NCBI GenBank assembly: GCA_963989385.1
Contig: OZ022512.1
Location: forward strand, 27,425,899-27,489,898
Direction: 5' to 3'
DNA length: 64,000 bases
DNA from: Ctena decussata
Lineage: Eukaryota > Mollusca > Bivalvia > Lucinida > Lucinidae
Part shown: piece after piece, positions 24,401-36,400 of the stretch
Layout: the number at the start of each line of letters is the position of its first letter
Numbering within the stretch: the first letter of the stretch is position 1
The notes under the pieces: model-generated
What the model was told of the DNA's origin: nothing
The model's database searches: none
The model's input: only the letters and a program-made list of their open reading frames with translations
Translations under genes and position numbers: made by a program

Positions 24401-27400
24401 ACATCTTAGCCGGTAACTGTATTCCAACTAGACTTGAAAATGTGTTTATGCCCCCAACCATATGCTTGCCTTTATAGAAGGTTCATCCAATAATGCTTGT
24501 ACCTTTGTACCATAGGCTTCAATGCACTAAGTAGAAAAAGGGGCTAAACTCGGTCAAAAATTTACGAATTGCTTTCAAAAGTTAAGCAGGTCATCTACAC
24601 CTTGGGCAATATCTTCCTGCAAAAAATCATGATCCTAGCATCAGGGGTTCTCCAGATATTTTGTTCACAAGGTTCCATAGGCAAATAATGCACTAAGTTG
24701 AAAAAGGGGAATAACTCAATAAAAAATCCATGATTTTTTTCAAAAGTTAATCAGGTCATCTACGCCACAGGCAGTATCTTCCTGCAAAAAATCATGATCC
24801 TAGCATCAGGGGTTCTCCAGATATTTTGTTCACAAGGTTCCATAGGCTTACAATGCACTAAGTTGAAAAAGGGGGCATAACTCATTCAAAAATTCACCTT
24901 TTTTTCTCAAAAGTTAATCAGGTCATCTACACCTTGGGCATTGTCATCCTGCAAAACCACATGATCCTAGCATCAGGTGTTCTTGAGATATTTTGTTCAC
25001 AAGGTTCCACAAGCTAAGTATAAAAAGAGAAATATGGGAGTGACTGAAAAACCCCAGCTTTACCCTTGAACATTGATCCCGACTGGACGTAGTGTGTGGA
25101 GCTGATAGATCCAGTGGAGTTCCTTTCTCCGACGGATGGCAGTGCTTGTTTCACTGTCGGGGTCTGATGCTAAGATTTCGATAATTTGAAATTTCATATG
25201 TTGTGGGGAATGATTGTTTAGGTTAAAATGGTTAGCGACCGGTGTGTCCCTTTGATTGCGGGTGTCACGTTGGTGCTCTGTCATTCTGACCTTTATTTCT
25301 CTTTTAGTTTCGCCGACGTATTGTTGTTTGCAAACTTGACATGTTATCAGGTAAATAACATTTCTTGTTGTGCAGTGTCCTCTCAGTGCACATTTATATT
25401 TGTACTTTGTGTACGTGCTAGTGAACACTTTAGATTTGTTCATGAATGTGCAGTATTTGCAATTTACCGTAGTGCAATCTTGTACTGGGTTTTTGTGCGT
25501 CATTCCTGTTTGTCCGCGTGTTTTGGTACTAAATTCCGCTCTGATGAGTGTTTGAGATAATTTACTTCCTATTTTGAAGGCAAAAATTGGAAGGTTTGCG
25601 AACATGCGTGGGTGATGTATGTTGAGGATTGGCCACATACGTACTACTGCTTTTTATGCCCCCAATTTCGGAGAAATTGTGGGGGCATATTGGTTTGGGT
25701 CTGTCCGTCTGTCCGTCTGTCATCTCAAGAACCGTAAGAGCTAGGAGCTTGAAACTATATACACATGATCAGTATGAAAAATAAGCGAATACGTGTTTTT
25801 TCTTTTTTCCGCGGGTCACATATTTCAAGAGTTATGCCCCTTTTTAGACTTAGCCTGTGGAACCTTGTGAACAAAATATCTCAAGAATCCCTGATGCTAG
25901 GATCATGAGGTTTTGCAGGATGAGAATGCCCAAGGTGTAGATGACCTGATTAACTTTTGAAACAAATTCGTGAATTTTTGACCGAGTTATGCCCCTTTTT
26001 CGACTTAGTGCATTGTAAGCCTATGGAACCTTGTGAACAAAATATCTCAAGAACCCTTGAAGCTAGGAGCATGATTTTTTGCAGGAAGATACTGCCTGTG
26101 GTGTAGATGACCTGATTAACTTTTGAAAAAAATTCGTGAATTTTTGATTGAGTTATTCCCCTTTTTCGACTTAGTGCATTGAGGCCTATGGTACAAAGGT
26201 ACCCTTACATATAGTCAAGAACAATAAGAGCTAGGAACTTGAAACTTTATACACATGATCAGTATGGAAAATAAGCAGACCCGTATTTTTTTATTTTTCC
26301 GCCGGAAATGTATTTCCAGAGTTATGCCCCTTTTTCGACAGCCTGTGGAACCTTGTGAACAAAATATCTCAAGAGCCCCTGATGCTAGGATCATGAGGCT
26401 TTGCAAGATGAGAATGCCCAAGGTGTAGATGACCTGATTAACTTTTGAAACAAATTCGTGAATTTTTGACCGAGTTATACCCCTTTTTCGACTTAGTGCA
26501 TTGTAAGCCTATGGAACCTTGTGAACAAAATATCTCAAGAACCCCTGAAGCTAGGAGCATGATTTTTTGCAGGAAGATACTGCCTGTGGTGTAGATGACC
26601 TGATTAACTTTTGAAAAAATATGTGAATTTTTGATCGAGTTATTCCCCTTTTTCGACTTAGTGCATTGAGGCCTATGGTACAAAGGTACCCTTACATATA
26701 GTCAAGAACAATAAGAGCTAGGAACTTGAAACTTTATACACATGATCAGTATGGAAAATAAGCAGACCCGTATCTTTTTATTTTTCCGCTGGAAATGTAT
26801 TTCCAGAGTTATGCCCCTTTTTCGACTTAGCCTGTGGAACCTTGTGAACAAAATATCTCAAGAGCCCCTGATGCTAGGATCATGAGGCTTTGCAAGATGA
26901 GAATGCCCAAGGTGTAGATGACCTGATTAACTTTTGAAACAAATTCGTGAATTTTTGACCGAGTTATGCCCCTTTTTCGACTTAGTGCATTGTAAGCCTA
27001 TGGAACCTTGTGAACAAAATATCTCAAGAACCCCTGAAGCTAGGAGCATGATTTTTTGCAGGAAGATACTGCCTGTGGTGTAGATGACCTGATTAACTTT
27101 TGAAAAAAAATTCGTGAATTTTTTATCGAGTTATTCCCCTTTTTCGACTTAGTGCATTGAAGCCTGGGGTACAAAGGTACCCTTACACATAGTCAAGAAC
27201 AATAAGAGCTAGGAACTTGAAACTTTATACACATGATCAGTATGGAAAATAAGCAGACCCGTATTTTTTTATTTTTCCGCCATTCATGTATTTCCAGAGT
27301 TATGCCCCTTTTTCGACTTAGTCTGTGGAAACTTGTGAACAAAATATCTCAAGAACCCCTGATGCTAGGATCATGGGGTTTTGCAGGATGAAAATGCTCA

Positions 27401-30400
27401 AGGTGTAGATGACCTGATTAACTTTTGAAACAAATTCTTGAATTTTTGACAAAGTTATGCCCCTTTTTCGACTTAGTGCATTGTAAGCCTATGGAACCTT
27501 GTGAACAAAATATCTCGAGAACCCCTGATGTTAGGAGCATGATTTTTTGCAGGAAGATACTGCCTGTGGTGTAGATGACCTGATTAACTTTTGAAAAGAA
27601 ATCATGAATTTTTGATTGAGTTATGCCCCTTTTTCGACTTAGTGCATTGTAAGCCTATGGAACCTTGTGAACAAAATATCTCAAGAACACCTGATGCTAG
27701 GAGCATGATTTTATGCAGGAAGATACTGCCTGTTGTGTAGATGACCTGATTAACTTTTGAAAATAATTTGTAAATTTTGGATTGAGTTATGCCCCTTTTT
27801 CAACTTAGTGCATTATTTGCCTATGGAAGCTTGTGAACAAAATATCTGTAGAACCTCTGATGCTAGGATCATGATTTTTGCAGGTTGATATAGCCCCAGG
27901 TGTAGATGACCTGATTAACTTTCGAAAACAATTCGTAAATTTTTGACTGAGTTAAGCCCCTTTTTCGACTTAGTGCATTGTATGCCTTTGGTACAAAGGT
28001 ACAAGCGTTATTGGATGAACCTTCTCTAGAGACAAGCATATGGTTGGGGGCATAGTGTTTCATAAACACATTTTCTAGTTTTAGGTGGTGTATGTAGCGG
28101 TCATAGGTCAGAACAAATGGAATCCTGTTGGATATGTTTTGTTTATTGCTGGGTTGAAGCAGCGTATTTCTGTCTGATTCTCTTGCCTTTTTTAAGCCAT
28201 TTTCTAAAATATTTTTAGGATAGCCCCTTCTTTCATAATATTGTATGAGAGTTTGCGCATGTTTTTCAAAGTCCGTAATATTACTGCAAATGTGTCTGAT
28301 ACGAAGAAATTGACTGTAAGGGCCTGCTCGTTTTTGGTTTTCTGGATGATTTGACTGATAGTGCAAATAACAGTGTTTGTCTGTTGGTTTGCAGTATAAG
28401 TCGAATTCTATGGCGCCACTGTCTGTGCGGCGTACGATCGTATCTAGAAAGGTAATTTGCCTCTGTGAAAATTCCATGGTGAATTTTATAGAATGGTGGA
28501 AATTATTGCAGTAATTGTAAAACTCATTGAGTTGGGCCATAGTGCCAGTCCATATGATGAAAATGTCATCGATGTAGCGCAGGTACGTGTGTGGTTGATA
28601 AGGGGCTGTTTGGAGCTTTTTTCTCTCTAATTCACCCATAAATATGTTTGCATATGATGGGGCCAATTTTGTTCCCATAGCTGTGCCTCCAATTTGGAGG
28701 TAATTTTTGCCTTCAAAAGAGAAATTGTTGCAGTGTAGTACTAAGCGAAGAAGAGACAATATGCTTTGATAGGATAAGCGATAGGTGGGCCTTTGTCTAT
28801 TTAGAGTATGAGCTACTGACGTGAGGCCTTCATGGTTAGGGATGTTAGTGTATAGTGAGGTAACATCAAGTGTAACTAGAAAATAACTTAGAGGTAAGTT
28901 GTGGATGGACTCTAGCTTGTTAATGAAGTCTGTTGTATCCTTGATATAGGATGGGATTTTTTGCACGAAAGGTTTGATATGTTCATCAACAAAACTGCTG
29001 ATTTTCTCAGTGCAGCTGCCGTTTCCGCTAATTATTGGTCTGCCCGGTACCTCGCCAGGAATTAGTTTCTTATGTATTTTTGGCAATAAATAAAATTTTG
29101 CCGTTCTTACTTTATATGGAATAAGTCCATTATATACCTTGTCTGTGATTTCTCCCTTGGCATGTAGATTGTTGAGAAGTGTTAGAACCATATTTTGGTG
29201 TTTTTCTGTCAAATCTATAGTTGTGCTTATGTAGAACCGCTCATCTTTGAGCTGGCGTAAGGCCTCTTTCCTGTAGTCGTGGCTGTTTTGAATGACAATG
29301 GCAGAGCCCTTATCTGCACGTTTTATAACAATATTTTTATTGTTTTTTAGATCGTGTAAGGCTTTAAGTTCTTGTTCTGAAAGATTGTTAGAATAATAAC
29401 GTGGTTGTTTGAAATGAACTAAAAACTGCTTACACAATTTAGAGAAGCTTTCTATGCTTTCATTTTTGCCCATTGGGGGTGACCAAGTGCTTTTTGCTTT
29501 AAATTTTTGCGATAAGCGGCTCTCAAGGTCATTCTGGTCCTGAATGTTAGCGGTTTCAGATTTGAAAAAGTCCCTTAGACGTAGTTGTCTGATGAACTTT
29601 TCCAGTTCTGCCGCCGCTATGCCGAGATCTATTTCTCTTTTGTTAGGACAAAAGTTTAGCCCTTTCTCTAGCACAGAGATGTGTGCGTCAGAGAGAGGTG
29701 TGAGGGATAGATTAACAACAAAGTCCGAAACATATATTTCTTGATTGTTTGAATTGTTATTGCCATTTGCAAGATTGGCGAGAACTTTTAAAATGTTTAC
29801 AACTTCATTATTTGGTGTTTGAGTGTTTTGTTGAGGACGTCTTCGCCTCGGTTTCTTTATTGTTCTATTCATCTGGTTGGCTTTCTTGCTATCTGTGTTT
29901 GAGGGATTTTGCCTCCGTCCATCCTCTTGCCCAGTGAAGCGCTGTTTTCTTTGGCGCGGACCTCTATTGGGTCGTCCTGATGTTTTCGGGCGTTGTTCTA
30001 GTTGTATTTTGTCTTGAGCAAAGTTCAATTTTTTGGTGTACTTTGCTTTTCCTGTGTATTCCAGTCTCTCCCTAATTTGCTTCAAAGCTTGTTCTGCTGT
30101 CTCTCTTTGTTCTGGGGTGCAGTTTGCGAAGAGCAAATCTAGTGCTGCTTTGTAGGAAGTTTCCATATCTGTTAAGCGTTTGGCGTGATGTTGGTGTACC
30201 AGATGAGTGAGTTTTCTGGAAGAATCTGAGAGTATGTCATGCCAAGCTTTGGTGAAGTCGGTGTCATCTTTGGCACTGGTAGGCCGTAATCTGATGGTAA
30301 GGCCAGATGGTGTGATGTTTCTGTCTATGCATTCCCCTAGAAAATTCACCAGCTGTCTTGTTCTTGTTAGCTTCGACAGGTAACCTCTAGCATCTTTGTA

Positions 30401-33400
30401 GAGTGGGTGAATTTCTTGTGGTAGCTCCAAAGTCTTCCTCCTCTTTGAGGCTTCTACATCTCCTTCGTCGTCCCTAATCCGCTTTTTGGGCGTTTCCTGT
30501 TGGACGACTGTGATTTGTGAACTGCCAGAAATTGACGGTGTTGTCAGAGTTAATCCGCTCATGCTTGTGCTGACTGACATATCACTGTTAGTCGGTGTTG
30601 GATTCTCTGATGTGGATGGCTGTGACGGTGGACCCCGGTCCGGGCGCTTGGTGTGGGTTATAAAACTGGCAAGTAGTGACTGGTGACTCGGGCCTGGGTC
30701 CTCGTCGTGATGCTTATGTGCACTCATAAAGGCTTTGCAACGTTTCTGACTAGTTTCGTCAGATTATCCTGACTCCTCAGAGATTTTCGTGCTTGTCAGA
30801 TTATCCTGACTCCTCAGAGATTTTCGTGCTTCGTCAGATTATCCTGACTCCTCTTCAAGCACGAAAATCTCTGAGGAGTCAGGATAATCTGACGAAACTA
30901 GTCAGAAACGTTGCAAAGCCTTTATGAGTGCACATAAGCATCACGACGAGGACCCAGGCCCGAGTCACCAGTCACTACTTGCCAGTAAGTATAAAAAGAG
31001 GCATAACTCTGAAAATACGTGACCTGCGGAAAAAAGAGAAAACACGTTTTCGCTTATTTTTCATACTGATCATGTGTATAAAGTTTCAAGCTCCTAGCTC
31101 TTACGGTTCTTGACTTATAGATAGCGGACAGACGGATTGACGGGCGGACAGACGGACAGGCCCAAACCAATATGCCCTCACAACTTCTCCGATGGGGGCA
31201 TAAAAACACGTTTTCACTTATTTTTCATACTGATCATCTGTATAAAGTTTCAAGCTCCTAGCTCTTACGGTTCTTGACTTATAGATAGCGGACAGACGGA
31301 TTGACGGGCGGACAGACGGACAGGTCAAAACCAATATGCCCTCACAACTTCTCCGATGGGGGCATAAAAACACGTTTTCACTTATTTTTCATACTGATCA
31401 TGTGTATAAAGTTTCAAGCTCCTAGCTCTTACGGTTCTTGACTTATAGATAGCGGACAGACGGATGGACAGACGGACAGGCCCAAACCAATATGCCCCCA
31501 CAACTTCTCTGAAGTTGGGGGCATAAATACAAGGAACATAACTTTGCTGAACTTCTGATATTTTGTTCACAAAGTTATTCATATAGCTTCTTTGTATACA
31601 AAATGCCTATGTTCGAAAATGGGGAGAAATTCTACCAAAAATTATGAAATACATGTAGGTTCAAAAGCTACCCTTGGTCCAAACCTGCATGACTCATGAA
31701 AGTAGGTCACAGTGATCTAGTTTTGTTGTAGGTGACCTGGAGTGGTAAGGTACATGCACTGATGAAGTTTAAATGTTCTGGGGCCAATGAAAAGAAAGAT
31801 ATGGGGCTGACCTCGAAAATTAAATATGTGGTTCTATTTCGTGAAAGTAGGTCACAGCAACCTAGTTGTGTTGGAGGTGACCTGGAGTGTGGAGTGGTAA
31901 GGTGCATGCACTGATGGGGATTCAATGTTCTGGGGCCTATGAAAAGGGAGATATGGGGCTGCAGACGAAAACTAAATATGTGGTACTTTTTCGTGAAAGT
32001 AGGTCACAGTGACCTAGTTTTGTTGTAGGTGATCTGGAGTGGTAAGGTGCATGCACTGATGAAGTTTCAATGTTCTGGGGCCAATGAAAAGAAAGATATG
32101 GAGCCGACCTCGAAAACTTAATATGTGGTACTTTTTCGTGAAAGTAGGTCACAGCGACCTAGTTTTGTTGGAGGTCACATGGAGTGGTAAGGTGCATGCA
32201 CTGATTGAGTTTAAATGTTCTGGGGCCAATGAAAAGAAAGATATGGAGCCAACCTCGAAAACTGAACAGTGGTACTTTTTCGTGAAAGTAGGTCACAGCG
32301 ATGTTTTCTTCTATAGATATTGCTTCAAAACTGCAGAATCTGATAGACAAGTTTTGATAGCCATCAATTCCATTTTTATGCCCCAACTTCGGAGAATTTG
32401 ATGGGCATATGGGTTTGGGCCCGTCCGTCCATCTGTATATCCGTCTGTCTGTCTGTCCGTAATGCTTTTTGGCTAGTGGGAAACTCGAGATCTGCTTATG
32501 CTCGGATCTTTAAATTTTATGTGTGGCATGTATATGTAAAATAAGCGAACCCGTATCTTTTTTTCTTCCGCTGAGTTATGCCCTTCTTCAACTTAGTCTA
32601 TGGAACCTTGTGAACAAAATACCTCGAGAACCCCTAATGCCAGAATTGTGATTTTTTGCAGGATGACATTGCCCAAGGTGTAGATGAATATGCCAGCGAA
32701 CCGGTTGTCAATAGCGAACATTCGCTATTGACAACCTTTTGTCAATAGCCACTTCCTTAAATTAATATATGATCATTAAGGTCCATCAAGGCTAAAGAAG
32801 TCAACAAACTATCAGTTGGTTTCTGCAGCCATTTTAGTCTTTGGTTTGTGTGGCTATGACAGTCTTGGAGTGCATTTTTGCGTTAAAGTTTTCAATTTTA
32901 TAGTGCTAATATAACAGGGTGGATGATCACGTGGTTTTCATGTCAGGAAATACTGGAGATTCCAGTACAACGATTGTTTCGTGGTTAGAAATTTTTTCAA
33001 GATTTCTTTGTTGCCAAATGCAGTCTTATAGAATAAAGCTCAGTGAATGTGTGCTCGTAAGTACTTTAACTGGTGTTCTTGTTTTTACTGAGCAATTACT
33101 TGTTTTCACGTTTAAACCTCCCCCAGTTTTGAAGCGACAACATCATTCACATGCCACAGCCTACTTTCGGTTTCGGATGTTGGGTGACCATTAAATACAG
33201 AACTATTAAACTCGCGATAAAATCGCAAATATCGTCTGAAAGTACTCATGACTACACATTCACTGAAGAATGTATACAGAAACAATGAAATTATTAACTA
33301 AAATGTGAATAATTCCCAAGGTTTCCTTGATCAGAATGACGTAAGAAAATGACGTAAGAAAGCACATGATCATCCTCCCTGTATAAGTACGAACTGGGTT

Positions 33401-36400
33401 CATGCGAATCACATTTGAATTTGACCTACCAGAATGTTTTTTCCCTTTTCTACATGCAGTCATAACCGCACCTGAGATAATAGCATTTATTATCTCATAG
33501 ACGCATCTACTATTTCGGTTCATTTGTCAGTAGGCCCAAAAAAACGCAGAATAGAGGCCTGCTTGTCCTGTTGAGAGCTCGAAGCCATGCTTTCCTACTT
33601 TCAGTTTTGGAGCGACTGGTTTACAGTCCATCTATTTTCCACGCATTAGAAAGGCTAATTCAGAAGGAAATATTTAGAATCAGTCAGCTTCTCGGTGAGT
33701 GCGACGCATAAGGAAGCCCAGTCTACTTGATGTACCATAATGCAAGCATCTATGGGAACTCATCCAGGTGGTACGGATTACTGGAAAAAAATGATCAGTA
33801 ACGGCTAGAAAGCGTCCATACCGGGTACCGATAAAATTTCCAATACCTCCGTATCGGCCAAAAATGATCCGTAATATACGGAGATACGGATGCTATCTGG
33901 AGCACTGTATACAGTCATCTTAATGAGGTCATGAAGATTTATGCGTACAAGAGGTCAAGGTCATTCTTTGACTTTTGACCCAAGACTCATATTTTGACAA
34001 TTTCAGACATAAGAAAAAGCCACTTTGCCAATTGCTCAGGTGAGAGATTCAGGGCCTCATGGGGCTCTTTTTTAACTTGAAACTCACTTTTCCTACTCAA
34101 AACTCGCTTTTTTTTTGTCTTTTCAGGGGTCGAACAGTATATAAAAGTAGAAAGTCACGAAGTAAGAGTCCTCGCAATTGGTCTGTGAGAAGCCACTCTC
34201 GATCTCGAAGTCATTCCCGTCAGCTAAAAGCTAAAAGACGCTCATCTTCAACGAGCCCTCGGCGAAGTAGAGAGCGCTCAGGTGGTAAACACTCCATGAA
34301 ATTCTCAACCAGTTTAGCATCAGAAGTGTATAAACATAGAAAAGCAAGAGAAATGAGAGACGCTCAAATTGCTGCTAAACTTAGACAGTCTGTGAAAGAA
34401 GACATTCCATTGTTAGATAAGAAAGTCCGGTTGAAAAGAGAAAGAACTCCAGAAATAATCAAACAAGACCCGGTCCATAAAGAGCCGGAATTTTCACGTA
34501 AAGAAAGGTTGCTAGATGCAAGAGATGCAAATATCGTTGTGAAAGTTGAAACTGTCCACCATAATCATGGAGAATTATATGAAGAGCGGCATGTTCAAAA
34601 GACAGAATCACCGAGACCAGTTCCTCGGGAACCGGTGATTCATGAATCAGTGCCTGTAGAAACATATCATAGAGAACCGGTTCAGGATAATCATAGAAAC
34701 AATGATAATGACTATATGAATAATTCTGATACAGACAAAAGACACATGCTGCTTAATTTGCCATTACCAAAAATATCCCCAGCTTTTGATGTGGAAAGTG
34801 TCAGTGATGCAGAACCGAGTCCTCCTAGGTGAGTTTTTGTTGTTGTGTTTTTAGCTCACCAGAGCCGAAGGCTCCAGGGAGCTTATAGGATAGGCAGTTG
34901 TCCGTGGTCGTCGTATGTCGTCGTCTGTCATCCATCAACACTTCTAAACAACATCTCCTCTGAAGCCACTAGGCCAATTGGGCCCAAATTTCATCTGTAG
35001 CATCGTTGGGCTGGGGGATTGAAAGTTTAAGTTTTTTTAGGAAAATCTGCCCATTAGTTTGGTTGCTATGGCAACTTAGAGTTCCCGTAGACTTGTAATG
35101 GGGAAAATTGAAAAATGGTATTTACTGCCAAGCCATTGCAGATATGTTGACAAAACTTTTATAGAAATGTTTGTTGAGAATCACACTTTGATAGAGGGCA
35201 ATGAGGAGAAGTGCAAAATACATGAACCAAAACCCTATTACAAGTATTTATGCAGTTAGATCCCTTCGCACATTTGAGGGCAATTAGTTGAAGTGCAGAG
35301 CACAAGAACCAAAACTGTATCGCAAGTAATTATGGAGTAAGCTCCCTTCCTAGTTGTCCCACCTGCGTTAGCTGGTGTGATGTTGGCGTGCAAGTTTCCG
35401 TCCATTCGTCCATCTGTCTGTTCGTCAACAATTCACAGTGGGTGTCTTGTGAGCGCAACTCCTCTTACACTTTTTGGTCAATCATTTGAAACTTCACAGA
35501 TTTTTGGGCATGGTCTGTAGATGTGCATATTGTTTGCCGATAATTCCCAGATTAATTTTTGCCACTTTTTTCACATGTTTATTAAACTTTATCAATTTTT
35601 TACACAATATTATACACCTGCCATAGTGGGTGTCTTGTGAGCACACTTTTTGGCCAATCATTTTGAAACTTTACAGATGTTTTGGCCATGGTCTGTAGAT
35701 GCACATGCATATTATTTGCACATAATTCCTTGATAAATTTTTAGCCACTTTTTTGACATGTTTAACTTAGTCAATCTTTTGCACAATACCTTCCATAGTC
35801 AGTGCTGGAAACGGCCAGTGGCCCGGTGGCCAAATGCGCCTAATTTTTGTCTCGGGCCTCCAGAAATCTCCAAAATATGGCCTTTAGTGGCCCAAATTTA
35901 TCTTTCTGGCAATACTAAATGAATGGGAACTTAAGGTAGTAGATAATTTGGGCCACTGAAAGTTAGGCCGGTTAAGCTTTTGGGCCACCACATTAATCTT
36001 GCGAGTTTCTAGCACTGATAGTAGGGTCTTGTGAGCACAACTTCTCCTACATCTGTTGAACAAACCCTTTTAAACTTCACAGATGCTTTGGCCATGGTTT
36101 GTAGATGTGCATATTAATTGCATATCATTTCCAAATTAATTTTTGCCACTTTTTTTTTTTTTACTAAGCGTTTACTTACATGTAGTCATATTTTTCACAA
36201 AATACCTTCCATAGTGGGTGTCTTGTGAGCACAACTCCTAGATTTGTTGGACAATCCCTTTGACACATCACAGATGTTTTGGTCATAGTCTGAAGCTGTG
36301 CGTATTGTTTGCACATAATTCCCAGATGAATTTTGCTGCCTTTTTTACATGCTTAACTTTGTCATTTTTGTCACACCTGCTTTTGTCACACCTGCGTTAG

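Larger units (their letters stand above)
487..34126 (+). other. Intron a of CDK12, 33.6 kb, nearly all transposon-derived
   Basis: Bounded by GTATGG at 487 and TTTTCAG at 34126 in matching phase. It contains nested elements described separately. Within it I found no second host gene: every longer open frame belongs to the Penelope-like element or is a chance frame in repeats. Confidence 0.85.

Noticed and set aside
25228..25560. 110-codon frame on the + strand opposite the endonuclease
   Set aside because: It lies antisense to the GIY-YIG coding frame, which has family motifs.
31697..32305. CRISPR-like array
   Set aside because: The repeated units are whole 145-153-bp blocks with no short repeat and unique spacers; the genome is eukaryotic.
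32760..33900. A further coding exon of CDK12 or a second gene in the end of intron a
   Set aside because: No open segment with good splice sites and matching phase or any known domain was found.
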